Below, in pieces: positions 38,201 to 51,300 of a stretch of 64,000 bases of DNA. Position 1 is the stretch's first letter. Each line of letters begins with the position of its first letter. The notes below the pieces were generated by a model, which made no database searches, was not told where the DNA came from, and worked only from the letters and a program-made list of their open reading frames with translations. A program made the translations under genes and the position numbers. Source of the stretch: Onchocerca lupi (Eukaryota > Nematoda > Chromadorea > Rhabditida > Onchocercidae); the NCBI GenBank assembly GCA_028564675.1, contig JAOVVO010000004.1, positions 310,001 to 374,000 of the forward strand, read 5' to 3'.

Positions 38201-38252
38201 ATTGTTTATTATGATCACTGACTTCCTTCCTTACGAACGACAAAATCGGTAA
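37534..38252 (+). CDS. 3' end of an orphan gene, three exons
   Basis: Exons 37534-37650, 37897-37983 and 38199-38252 have good acceptors and all join in phase 0, giving 85 residues and a TAA. Recognisable stretches are FPSRFHSYDPIIVAAANQQN, YNLKRLSLIEAFSNSIFSDG and KLFIMITDFLPYERQNR. No family was recognised. The acceptor of the last exon follows a T30 run, an extreme polypyrimidine tract. Upstream exons were not found. The - strand of the first exon is also open, but lacks partner exons. Confidence 0.45.
38167..38196 (+). repeat. T30 homopolymer at a splice acceptor
   Basis: Thirty consecutive T directly precede the AG of the terminal exon at 38199. Confidence 0.85.
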
Positions 38253-40331
38253 ATTAAATATTTAAGAGATTAAGAAATGGCTAAATGTTAAAAATATTGG
38301 TTATATCAAAAATGAAAATGAAAAAAGACTGTAAATTGAGAATTTGAAAAACTTTTGGAAATTTCGAGATAAATATTCGCTACCAGTATCATATTGTATA
38401 TTGTTATCAACTACAAATGGATTAATTTTATTCAATAAAATGGGTCACACACGAAGTTAATTTTTATTCGTTATTGTAACTTCAGTTTACTAGAAATAGG
38501 CAATAAATAAGCTGAAAACTAAAAATTTGAGCTCACTGTTTATGAAATTTGGATTTGCTCATGAAAATCTTCAATTTAATTTTTGAAAATACAAGGAAAT
38601 GGTCGCTATTTCAATAGATATCATTTTTTCATCCCATTCTTCTATATTAATATTTAAATATCTATTTGAAAAAATTTAGAAACAGCATTAGATTGGCTCT
38701 AAGGCATTAATCCTCCAGTTGGGCATTAGTATTCACCCGACAAACAGCATTTCCATTCTCACAAATTTTTATTCTTACATTTTATTAGATCATCATTTCT
38801 ATTAAATTAAAATATTTACACCTTGGACACAAAATGTCCATTTCAATATTCCAATTTGCAATTACTTGAAGTTATTATTCAGTAAAAATGTTTCCGAAGA
38901 TTCGTATAGAGTTTGAATATCTAAAGTATTCCTCTCAACGGGTAAATAATTTGTTTCGATTTAATTTCGAATTTTAATGGTTTTGGACTGACCAAAATTA
39001 AATTCATTTTTATGCTACATTAGCATTTTTTAATATTAACTTAAGGTTTTTTTCAGTCTTTGAAACTTCATTTTTTAATATTAACTTAAGGTTTTTTTCA
39101 GTCTTTGAAACTTCCATGTTGCCTTTTTAAATATTCATATGAGTCGTTGATTGTTCAACAATATTTGTTCATTACTTTCTAAAAATCAAATTTCTGAATA
39201 TTAAATCTAGATTCAAGCTAACTTGACAGAAGTTCACCGAAATTTTTCATTCAGCGAGAGTTAAAAATCTCCAGATCAGTCTTAAATATTTTAAGCACTC
39301 TTTCCCATTTTCGGTAAATGTACTATTGCAATATCATATATGTAACACCGTTTTATAATCACTTGCTATTAGCATTCCCATCAAACTTATTATTTTAGAA
39401 ATTTCTATAAAACATAAACTTGATCTTGAAATTTTGAACTCTTCTTTTTCTGCCCTTCAATTGATAATTTTCTTATTTTTATTCTTCCAACTAATTTGCT
39501 CTATTCCTTTTTTGCCGCATTCCCTGAACTTTTTTAAATCTATTTTTATATAATAGAATTTAAGAATGTTGTAATAAATAATTGATTTATTAAATGCTAT
39601 TGTGGAATGTATATGCTCTAAGTGTATGTTTTTTTCAGTATGATTCAAATTTAGTCAAAGTTTTCTTAAATTCCTTAACATTTTTTTTTTTTTTTTTTTT
39701 GTATAAAACTTCATTTATATTGAAATGCATTGACTTAAGGATGCAGCACCAGAAAACTAATGACAATTCAAAATACAATTTTGGAATAAACATTCAAAAT
39801 AAGAGAGAATAGTAAGAGAATGTTGGAAAATGAAGAAAGGTATACATTTGGCAGCGATACAATGATAAAAGAAGAGAGTTTAAAAATTCAAAAAAAGGAT
39901 AATTTTATGTTTTTTGATAACAGACTTTATTTTCTGATAAGATTGGTGATATTTTAATTGTGGCGATAATAACCTAGGTAAGATTCAAAGTGAAACGCCA
40001 CAAAAATGCATCTGTTAAGTTTTGTTCAATTGATTTTTTATATGATATTATAAGCAATGTAATCAGTGATTACAAGAGGGTACATATGGACAGATAGGTA
40101 AATTTGGACAGTTGATGAAGGTTAAATGACAGAACGAGCATTCGTATGATAAAGTAACTGAACAGTTTGAACAATCCGTGATATGTTAGTAACGGATACT
40201 AATCGTAAAGTATAATCGCTATGAGTTGATTAATTCGTTTTTTTTTTTTTTTTTTTTTCGAGTGTCTCATCACAAATTAACCAACAATTAAAATCTTTTT
40301 TCTCTGCTGAATCGTTTATCTAAACTGTTCA
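38253..40331. other. Intergenic region with homopolymers and a duplication
   Basis: AT-rich; it holds a perfect 45-bp tandem duplication (39025-39114) and T-runs of about 20 at 39681-39700 and 40238-40258. No gene was seen. Confidence 0.5.
39025..39114. repeat. Perfect 45-bp tandem duplication
   Basis: Two identical 45-bp copies (39025-39069 and 39070-39114), each containing TTAACTTAAGG and TTTCAGTCTTTG. The identity implies a recent event. Confidence 0.9.
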
Positions 40332-40401
40332 TTTATTTGTATAGATTAGCTGGAGATGGCCATACTCCCCATGACTGATCCAGCTCGTCTATACAAATAA
40401 A
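40332..40401 (+). ncRNA. Hairpin with pre-microRNA geometry
   Basis: The arms 40332-40354 (TTTATTTGTATAGA, TT, AGCTGGA) and 40379-40401 pair over 23 positions with one G-U and one mismatch (21 Watson-Crick pairs), around a 24-nt loop. A total length of 70 nt and arms of 22-23 nt suit a Dicer substrate. No match to a microRNA I know by sequence. It lies outside any gene found here. A remnant of a small inverted-repeat transposon is the main alternative. Confidence 0.4.
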
Positions 40402-40559
40402 AATGTCAGTGTTCGTTTGTTCAAAGTCTTGAATCTCCGAAAATTCTTAAACACACGCCTTACCTATATTAATTCAAAATCTTAGATTTCGGAAAATTTC
40501 TACCTCCTGCTTTGAACTTTTGACACAACATTGCATTCGAATATGCGCATTTTTTTTTA

Positions 40560-41100
40560 TGTACTTCATATACCTATTGCTGCAGCTCAGTCTGGTTAAA
40601 TGGTAAGAAAAAGAAAAGAGAAAGCGCATGTTAGTAGTGTTGGGGAAAAAAACTGATACTTTTTAATTGATTTGTAGTTTGGTTGAATTGGAGACTGATT
40701 CTTGCTATTGTGATTAGGCAAGATCAGCAGTAAGTGTGAAGTGGTTTTTTTGTCTTGTGTGATAAAAATGAATCCTGTTGAGAAAGGTTTGAAACTGAAT
40801 TGTCGGATTGTTGAATTTATCTTGACCATCTGGCAACGATATCAGGAAGACGGTTTTATGATAAATTTGTTTTTTCACTGCAAAAGTGCCATGAATTGTG
40901 TTGTTACGATTTCTGCGCCAAATGATGTCAAGCAGGAGCTCAGATGCTATATTTCCTGATGATAGATAGGAAATGCTTTAAATCGGCAGTATATCTGGCA
41001 AGCAAAGATTTTAACGGCTCTGGCGGTTCTCAAAGGTGAGGAACCATAATTTTTCCAGCGACCAACATATTCCTTTCGTTTCTTCATTAAATTTCAGAAT
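40560..41100 (+). other. Higher-GC segment of unknown nature
   Basis: This is less AT-rich than its surroundings. A 72-codon frame (40741-40959, containing MNPVEKGLKLNCRIVEF) has coding-like codons, ends in a stop, and has no splice partners. It adjoins the Helitron-like relic, so it may belong to the same decayed element. Confidence 0.3.
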
Positions 41101-41149
41101 TTTGCAATAAGCACACACTTAAGTTATAGTGCAGATGAGATCATTCGGG

Positions 41150-41570
41150 GATCAAACTATAATCATCAATTGGGTTGTATCGGGATGCAAGGCGATTGTG
41201 ATTGCTGAATACGGAGCCGTGTTTAACGCTGATCACTTGTTTCTTGTGGACGTCTTCTAGCCATTCTCAGCCTGTCGCGTTCAATCTGTTTAGAACAAAG
41301 CAGATCTGAAGCTGTAGAACATGAACGACATGCTCGCAACTGTAGATCTACAAGTCTGGCTGAATGTTGTTCTGCTTACATTTGAGCCATTCTTTGTCTT
41401 TTTCGCTCTTTTGTTAATGTTCTTCCTCAATTTGACTTGCAATCAATCGCCGCATTTTTTCCGCTGCGCAAATACGATGACCTAAGTTTGATGTTCTGCG
41501 AGGCGTTATTTGGATGAACTAAGGCAGGGAGAATGCACCCGAACAGTTCTCGAAACTGACTTGAGTGACA
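41150..41570 (-). mobile_element. Degenerate Helitron-like arginine-rich coding relic
   Basis: On the - strand, broken frames hold word-like repeats: AAEKMRRLIASQIEEEH, KRQRMAQM, AEQHSARL, ERDRLRMARRRPQETSDQR and TRLRIQQSQ. Arg-rich runs of the type RMA-ETSEQR-RL are typical of the N-terminal part of Helitron-associated proteins in animals. Internal stops and frame changes show it is dead. No helicase motif survives here. Identification is from memory of that style of repeat and is tentative. Confidence 0.4.
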
Positions 41571-42360
41571 AGTAAAAAAAAGTAGATATATATAAATAGA
41601 AACATAAGCCTATTCCAAGGCAAGGTTTAATCGGAATTTGAAAGCAATCGATAAAAAGTTTGCGAAGTTAAGTGGCAAGCAACAGCCTAGGTGCGGTCAA
41701 TAAATTCAGTCCGCTCACGTGCTTCACAAATCAAGAAATAAACGAAGAGCTTAGGATGGGTCTTATAAATACAAAAATTTGAAGTCGGTAACTTACCTAC
41801 TCGAATGCAACTTATATGATAATTAATTTCGGATGCAACGTTGCATGAAAATCTCTGATCAGTCGGTGTCCGTTCATTTACTCTGGGTGAAAAAAGCAGG
41901 TATATTCGAACAAAAAAAAAGCGTTTATTCAAATGCAAAGTTGTATCGAAATTTGAAAGCAGTCGGTGAAGAGATTGCAAAGTTATGTGCCAAATAACAG
42001 AAACGATGACACGATTACACTTACTTTTACCTATCACAGGTGTGAAAGATAAAAAAAAGATAGATATATCAAATTAAAAAACGCCCCAATTTCAGTGCAA
42101 TATTGTATCAAAATTTGAAAACAATCGGTGAAGAAATTGCAAAATTATGTGTCAAATAACAGCAACGATATAGAAGATATAGATATATGATACATGATTT
42201 TACTTACTTTTACATGTCACAGGTGTGATAGGTAAAAAAAAAGTGGTTATGATTAGATAAAAACACATCCCAATTACAATGCAACGTTGTATCAAAATTG
42301 CAAGCAATCGGTGACGGGATTGCAAAGCTACATGCCAAATAACAGCAACGGTGATTTACA
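41560..42360. repeat. Diverged tandem repeat, period about 165-185 bp
   Basis: A 65-75 bp core (GTTGTATC, AATTTGAAAGCAATCGGTGA, GATTGCAAAG, TGCCAAATAACAG) recurs near 41934, 42097 and 42280, with a worn copy near 41625 and a partial one near 41837. Linkers share ACTTACTTTTAC and TCACAGGTGTGA. The array is old, with copies perhaps 80-85% alike, and abuts the Helitron-like relic. Confidence 0.75.
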
Positions 42361-45300
42361 TTTTTATTCACATAGAATATAGATTAGTGAGATTATTTAT
42401 GATCGCAGAGAAGTGGTCTTGGATGTAACTAAATTTTTACTGATTGGTCAATTTTATTTTCCATTTTCATTCATTTTTTTTTTAATACCACCCTTTAATT
42501 TCCTTCATTTTCGCTACTAAAATCCATCACCTGTTTACCACAACTTCTGTTGCAGTCAAACTACTCTACTATAATTGATTTTTCCATTTTTGTACCAATA
42601 ATAGATGTCCAAAATGATATCAATCACTTGATTGTTTCCATATTATTAGGAAACAAAATAAAAAAGATATATTATTCTTAAGCTGATCATTAAAATAGTA
42701 GTGAATGATCTAATTTGTTCACTTCTTGATCTAACAAAACTCATTTATATTAAATAATTAGTCTGACTTTAATTATCAAGAATGTTAGAGTAGCACAACT
42801 CGTTTTCACACACATTTTTTTTTTTTTTAATATACAGCAACCATGTATTTCTGTTGTATGATACTGATGATTACGCATTATTGATAGTGATAATCGTGTT
42901 GAGCATTGTTTGCTTCAAATAACCGGCGCAGGTCAGCTATTTAACATCATCATTTTATTTGATAACTTTGTTGCATTAATTTACTATTATTTTTGTATCT
43001 TATTTTGGGTTAGATCTGTCCCATTCTTAATCTGAATCTTTTGCCGATTCTTCCAAAGCAACTAAAGCAATCCGAATCACTCTCTGTTGAGATTTATTTA
43101 TTCAAGAATAGAAAATATGAAAATAAGATAACTTCCCAAAGAGAAGATCAATCAATACATCAACAAGTGATATTCATTAAAATAAGAGCAAATTTACTAA
43201 GACCAAGTTTACTGATATTTGTTGCAATAATTTATCTTACTATGCGAGACTAAACTGAGATCTTTGTAATTCTAATCAAACCATCCATAAAATATCGTAT
43301 TTTTGCGTTTGCGATTTATAATTAATAAACTAACATCAACTTTTAGACAATAAATTGTTTCTTTGCATTAAAAACAAAAATAGCAATAATGCTTGAAATC
43401 TTATTTGAGAGAAATTGAGTAATTCTGGCATTGAAAATTATAAGAATTAAATTGGAAGAAGTCCATTCTTGTGTAATAGTAATGTTGCCCAAAAAATTGG
43501 GTCATTATTCAACTACTTCTCTTTTCTGTACGCATGATCCGTTTAAGAAACACATTTTTTTTTCACAATATATTTTACACTTCACCATCATCTTTATCAG
43601 ACATTTTTACTACTTCTATTTAAGCCAAAAAGCTCCTTTCAAATATTACTACTTCCTCTATATTTTTTACCAATGAAAAGTTAATGGAAACCAAATAAGT
43701 TTAAAAATTTAGAAATTTTCGATTTGTTATAAAGCTTTAAATCAAAAAAAGTGGATTTTTTTTTGCAAAAAAATTACATCTCTGTTTTTAGTTCGTTCGT
43801 TTTTTAATTTGTATTTGTTTTTCTGCAGCTGTTTCAATTGAATATTTATTAATTCGAAACTGCTAATAAAAAACTTTACAAAAGGATTTTGCGGATATAA
43901 TATTTTCTCATACTTATTCTCACGGTATTATTAATGAAATGATCAGATAACAGAGGAGGAGGATAATTGGAGTGAACTATGAACGGACACAGTGTTTCGT
44001 TCATAAAATTCTACATTTTCTGATATTATCTTCATAAAAACCATATTACTTCCTAAGAAAATGTGGCAAAACTGATATATAGTTTGTTGAACGTTGATAT
44101 TACTCAGACATTCTGAAATCTGAACTTGGCTTCTCAGCTTGCATCTCATTATCGGAACGAGTCTTTATTTAGGAATACCACACATATATTTCTCCATAAT
44201 TTTTAGCAAATTGGATTATTTATTGAACAAATTTCATTTAGGACATTCATTTTGAAATTTCTTCTAAATTCGTATCTTTTAGTGGCGGGTCGAAAGCATA
44301 AATTTTTAATCAGCCCGGTCCTTGTATTAGCAAAAATGAAATTGTCATGAAGAGAATTATTTCAGACACTTCATAATTTGTTGCTATCTAATATCCTTTT
44401 GTATCATTTATCTTCATTATTACTTACTACAAAGTTTTTTGCTTATTTTTAATTATTGTCTTTTTTTTTTTTTTTTTTTGGGACTTCATCACTGGTTTCT
44501 TCTAAAGTATGTAAAACATATGAAAAATTTGATTTTAAGCGCATTTTTTCAATATGCGTTGTCTCAAAGTAGCACTTGATTTCAAATCTTTCACATCTAT
44601 TTTAAATAAATCTGGAAATTGGGATTTTTGAAAGTAATTAACTATTCGATGTTTCACTGCTTTAATCCTGTTTAATGAACCATTGCTTCTATTTTGATTT
44701 CAAATCTCGATATATTTGTCAATGATCAATGCCTCAATTCTACTGTGTCAAATCAATTTGCACAGTATTTTCTTTCCATTAAAACAAAAAGAGAAATCAT
44801 CGACGTTGAAAATCAAAGTTCTCATTTCTCTTTTTATGGTTTTTCCAATCGATCATGTTGGGCAAGGAGAAAAACGACATGATGTATTGTGTTGTGCAAC
44901 GAAGTTTACACTCCATGGCATATATTATAAAAGTATGTGAGCTTTCATTGATAATAATAATAAAACTAATTCATCATCTTTATCACTGACATAATAATCA
45001 AAAATACTAACATCAACTTTAGTGCTAACAAGACTGTGACAATTCGATTGTGATATATATATATATATCATTTTTTTGTAAAGGAAGAGAAACCAAGAAA
45101 TACGTTGATTGAGTTTATCATGACTAGATAGTTGTATTTTCAGAATTAATTCTCAAGCTCGAATTTAGAAATATTTGAAATGTCCAAACCTTCATGCCAG
45201 TATCAGCAAAGATCATTTGCAATATTGCGGAACTTTCTACATTATTTTTTCTTATAATCGATTAAATAAGCTACTTATCATAATTGTTCTCTTCATAATA

Positions 45301-48300
45301 TTTAAGTGTGCAAGAATTGAATGCTTAGAAATAAGTGACAAATATTTGACATAGCATTTTCCACTAAATAATTTACTATGTAGACGTATCCTATTGTTCT
45401 TTCAATTTTAAATTTAATAAATAGCACATAAAAATGTTATTTAGTTCTTCTGACTAGCATTTTCAAGTTTCATTAAAAATATATCTCTCATTAGATTCCA
45501 ATAAGAGTTCAGTTTTTAAAACTCCAATGTTAAAATTTTTCACATTAAATTCAGTCGACAATGTGTCACTTTTGCCAATTGATTCCAATTAAATGAAACA
45601 GCCTAAAATAAGATTCACCTAATCTGTCGAATAATCCGCTTTGCTAGTTACACGAGCCATACAATTCAGGTTTTCAGTACTATACATAAATAGGTATGTT
45701 TAGATTGGCAGTTTAAAAAGTAAGGTACATTTGAATTACGTATTTCTATGCCGATGCACATCAAGTTCCAGCAAAAAGTATGCCTCCGTCTTTTTTGTAA
45801 AGTTCTTTCATTTTTTATATTATAATTTCATCCAGATTCTAGTATTTTCACTCACAAAGAATCTTTGAATTTGAACAAAATTTAAGATTTTTTCGGAACA
45901 AATTTCATATGTTACCAAGTTTTGGAATGATAGTATCCTTATCAGACTGATATTCAAAAGTCCAGAAATATCAGAAAAAAAAGAGTAAATTGGGGCAATA
46001 TGATAAAATGGATAAAAATTAGTCAACAAAAATTGCGATGTTTATTCGTTAGGTTTTTTAAAATTTCTAATTTAATTTTGTTCTTTATCTAAATACTACA
46101 ATTAAATGAAATTTGCGAAAGATCTTTGTTTGAAATAACGAAATTTTCTGAAACTATTGCTTTTCATTTCAACTTGTTGCCATTTCCTTTTGTTCGGATG
46201 ATTTAAGTAAATGAATAATCTATAAGTTCCCAATTTCTGAAAAATCGTGCTTTTGCCATAGATACCTGTCAATTCATGACTTCCAGTCTCATTTCCTATC
46301 TTTGATAAATGTGAAAGTTTCGAGAAGATAAAAAGTCATTTATAATGAGCTCTAGCAACTGCTATTCGACCTATATTAATTTGATAGCTCGACAAGTTTA
46401 AGAGAGCAAGTAAACTTCTATAAAATTTGAATTAGGAAAGAAATAAACTTTTTTGGAAATTGCAATTTGTATTTAGATCCACTTTTCCGCAAAACTCGTA
46501 TTTTGTTTTCTCTATCCTTTGCCGCCCAATCACTCTTTACTCTTCCATGAATCTTCATCTTTTTTCTTCATGTTTGACAGGAATGATTTTCTGGAAAGTT
46601 TAATTCCTTCAATAAATTTTTTTAATATTTGCAAGAATTCTTGAAAGATTCTTTTGATTGAATTTTTTTGAGGTATTCTTGCAAAAAAGTCAAAAGGTTG
46701 CATATTACAAGGAACTAGAAAGAACTTCATTTCTTCTTAAACTATTTGATGCTACAATTAAAGCTATTGAAATAATTGAAAGTATTGATGTTCATTATAT
46801 CATAACCTTTTTTCTGTATTGATTTATCTGTTAAGGAACCAATTTCTCCCGAGATCTTCTTCTTTTCAATTATTTTACTTATTATTTCAATTAACTTAAT
46901 TAGCTGGTTCAAAAAAAAAACTACTTGAAAAAGATCAAATTCTGAAAACTTTGAAGATACACTATATTTATAGCTGCATCCGCTCATTCACTCACTTATT
47001 TTATCCAAAAATTTGTATAAAATTTAAAAAATTACTGGGTAAAAGTTAAAACAAATGATTGCAACAAATTAAAAACTGATTATACAAAGAGATCAAGAAT
47101 ATTTGAACTGAAACTAAAGTAACGACGCTTTCTTTAATCAAATTTAATTTTTCCATACATTGATTTCCCGATTTTCGATTTAAATCATCGTGTTTCAGAT
47201 TAAGAATGATTATCAATGCTTGCCGTATGATTTTGAAAAAGAAAGTACAAGTCAGGTATGCCTACTTTTAATTGTAATAGAGAAGATCAAATCCTTAATT
47301 CTTTCGATTGTTTTAACTTTAACGGGAATGGTATGTAGAGGGCTTACATTAGTAACCAAAAAATGAGTATCACAAAAAAATAGTTTTTAAATCTAGAATA
47401 ATTTTAGCTTTTTTTTTACTGAAAAATTTTCGAAAATTGATGATTAATTTGAATGAATCATTTTTATCTTTTCAAGTTTTTGATCGAAAAAAGAGTTGAA
47501 ATTGAAACATGAAATTTAGAGAGGGGTCATTGAAAAGGGCAGATAAAATAGAACAGGCAAAATGAATTATGAAAAAAGAACAATCGAGATTCCGAAGATT
47601 TATTATTCACACTTTCGTAACTTTCTTCTTGAGTGAAAAATAAGTATTTGGAATCCTTAATTTAGCATTATGGAGAATAAGGAAGATATTTTCCAATCAG
47701 CAATATTTTTCAATTCTACAGTCTTAGTTTTTGGTTTTTTAATTTTCAATTTGTCGATATGTTTGCTAATAAGGCGATAATTTCGATAGGACAAAACGAT
47801 TTTGTTATCTTTTGCAAATGAAATTTCCTTTCTATATCATTGATTTACAGTTTCTTTTTTATTTCTAGAAGGTGGGTTATGGTGATGTTGGCTTAATAAA
47901 ACACTTTCTACATATGAAATAATATAGATATGTTGAATCTATGTATGGTATATGATAAATTCAATGGGATTCGTATTCGCCAAAGTAAATAATTATTTGG
48001 ATGAGTAAGATGATTACAGACAATATACTTCAATGTTACTCCAATCACTTATCACAAATGTGCAGAAGCAAATAAACTTTTTGTTCCTCTGTCTGACTTT
48101 TTTTTTTGGAAAAATTTAATAGAAAATGGGATGATAGCACAAATAATTTTCAGCAAATCTTTCATTTCAAATATTTTTTCATTTGAGATGATAAAGAACA
48201 TATTCCTAAAGCACTTGGTAGCTTGCTGAAAAGGCATATTTTGAATGCATAGTTAATGAATATGTGTTGAACTCAATATATGTTGGATAATTTTCGCTAT

Positions 48301-51300
48301 GAACTGTAGAGGTCAAAGTGCAATAGAAGACAAAGTGACGCAAATAATCACAATAAAATCATCGACGAAATGTAGCATATGTCAACACTTTGCTAGAAGA
48401 ATTAGTACGACTTGTTTAGTTGTTTGAAAAAACGCATAGAGTTTTATTTGTGCAATTGGAGCGGTCGTGCCTTTTTCTGCTCATTTTTCCATAGCATACC
48501 TTTCTTCTGCTGATATCACCTACAGCTGCAGTTCAACATTGTGTTTATTCTTTTTTTATTTTTCATTTGAAGTCTTTTATGATAAAAACTACTATTAAAA
48601 CTTTTCCTTTCATTTCGAATTTTTCCAAAATTCACCAGAATATATTACGCGTTTTAATTTAATGTTTGCAAATATACTATTCTTACAGAACAGGGAATTT
48701 TTCATCATTATATGAAACATTCATTTAATCATTTCCATCATCGCTCTTCTATTTTCTTCCTTTCGCTCACAGAGTTCAAAGTGGATAAGAAATTGAGGAA
48801 TCTAAAAATGTGGTGGTGAAAAGTGAACTTTAGAAGATGAAATCTTTCGATACATCTCTTTAATCACAAATAAATTAACCCTTGCCTATTTTCCTCTTAT
48901 CAAATCATCTTTTACCAAAATTAAGATAAATTTAATCTAGAAAGATGAATATATTTTACGCCTACATTTCTCACATTCCTCGAGAAATTCTTGTTTTCTT
49001 TCTTTCCAACAGTTTATTTCTGTCCTATTTTTCTCTTTAAAATTATTTCTGATCAAACTGCAAATATAATTCAAAAATGGTATCGAGAGGGATCATTTAT
49101 AATTACTTCTTCTCCTTGTCTTCTGCTTCCTTTCTAGCTTTAAAACCATTTTTCGTTGTAAAATGTCTAAAAAATAGTCTTAGTTAATAATCATTAGAAT
49201 CTATGCCGATTGAAATAAACATTAGCGAATGAAATGCCTTTTTCATCTTTAAAACTTTCTTTTAGTTGTTACTCAGTTAATCCAGGCACTTTCAAGGCTA
49301 TTGTACCTACCATTAATAAATAATTTACCAATGGCTGATAAGTTGTATAAGCTAATAAATGGATCATGCAAAGTTATATGCCATTAATTGAACTAAAGAA
49401 TATAGAAATGGCTGATGGTATTTAATTTGACATTGATATAAGTTGAACTGAGTGAATTATTATAGCTTACTACTGAGTAGTAAATATTCAACGGAAGTAT
49501 AAGCTTAATAGGTCGAAAAGATTAAGTCCATCTGAAGTAAATAAATCGAAAAGTATGTCATACACAATACTTTTTCCTCTCTTTAAATCTAAACTGCTTG
49601 TAGCTAGCGATACTTCAAATGATTAACAATATTATTCTTTATCATATTTTAGCTTGCTATATTCCCGAAACTTCTTGGAATATTTCCCTTTTTAAACTAT
49701 TTTTCATTATATTTTACCAAAATTTTTCTAGATCAATCGCTGGTAAATATCTCAATGAGTGCTTTTTAGTCGAGCTATCATATAAGATGAGAATTCCTTA
49801 TATTCATATAAATAAAGTCCTGAATCGTATTGTGATCTTGCATCGAGACTAGATAATTTTTAGTTCTTCTGAAGAGTTATTGCGATAAGAGCACATATCC
49901 TTCCGAAATAGATTTTTGTTGAGCAAATGGAGCAAAGAATCAAAGAGAAGTTTATTCAATTCTTTTTATTTTTGGCCAAGTTCATTTGTATGGCCATCAT
50001 TATACGTAAATTACAAGCGAGCTTGAATTACCGAAAGTGTCCAAAAGGTAGCGAACTATTGATCAAGGATCTATGAATGAATATCACGTATCAAATGACG
50101 ACAAGTAATCTTTTGTAAGAAAGAGAAAAGAAATAAAAAGTGCTTCAAGATTCGAAAGATTAGGAAGTATTTCAGAGTAATTTGTCTTGAAGCTTATTTT
50201 CTTTACACTTTTTTCAGAAAATTTTTTGTTCTATTCGATTGGAACAAATTTAAGAATTTGCTGTTTCCTTTCGATTTGCTCACTTATCATTCCTTCATCT
50301 GTTTTGCTACGTCTGAAATTGCAGCCTGTCCAATTCAAAAAACTATTTACAAATTATAGTTTTTCAAAAGTAGAAATTGATATTTATTATCTTTAGTTGC
50401 TTTTTTAAATAAATTCTTTTATAATACATTTTGCTTTTTTGAAATATTTTTCACTCAAAACGAATTTTTTTGAGATTCTTCTTTTTTTTTTTTTTTTCGA
50501 TTTATAGAATTTTTCAGTCGGCATAAAAACTTGAATACCATTATTCTCGCTGCCAGAGTACCAAATTAGAGAAAGAGCTGTGTCAATTTTTTTCTATTAA
50601 AATTATTGAAAAGGAAGAAATGCCACTCTCACTGCTTCTGTTTGTTTAACATCCCTTTTTTTTTGTAGAAAACATATTTTTATTAGCAAATATTTCAGGT
50701 CCAGAATATCTGATCATAGCTTGTTTCAGCATTTCTCATCAACATTTAAAAATGAATTACATTTTTTATATTGCAATTTTCAAATTATTTTCATTGCTTT
50801 ATCTGTAGAAGGATTCAGTTTTATTTTTCACTGCTTTTCAAAAATCTGATTGTCAATATTCTTCTCGAAATGAATTTATATATTTAAATAGAATTGATAA
50901 ATTAGCTGAAATATATTTAAGTAGAATTGATAAATTAGCTGGGCAAAAAATGATCAACACGGAACAATCAATTCCATAATTGAATTTGTATACAAACTCA
51001 TTTCTTTCTGTTTCTCAGTTTCTAAATACTCTTTTCCCGTATTCTAAAATTTTTCTTAACTCTCCTAGAAATCATTATGATGATTTACCTATTCAAGAGA
51101 TCAAAGATGTATTCAGTGTTTTACATCTGTAACGATATCCGTAGGAACAGCTTGTAGATCATAGTTGATTTGTCCAGGATGGATACCCATAGTTTTCATT
51201 TATGATTATTTTCTCATAACTGATATATATGCTGCAGTTGTGTATGTATCAGTATATTTCTTTAAATATACTTTGTTATCATTGTTATCATTGTTGTTGT

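Noticed and set aside
41687..42037. 116-codon - strand frame
   Set aside because: Falls across the diverged tandem repeat; the open frame reflects repeat composition rather than a gene.
44694..44940. Two overlapping + strand frames with fairly coding-like codons
   Set aside because: No acceptor at the start, no ATG in the better frame, and no partner exon; left as unexplained sequence.
45054..45068. (TA)n run
   Set aside because: An ordinary short microsatellite, common in DNA of this composition.
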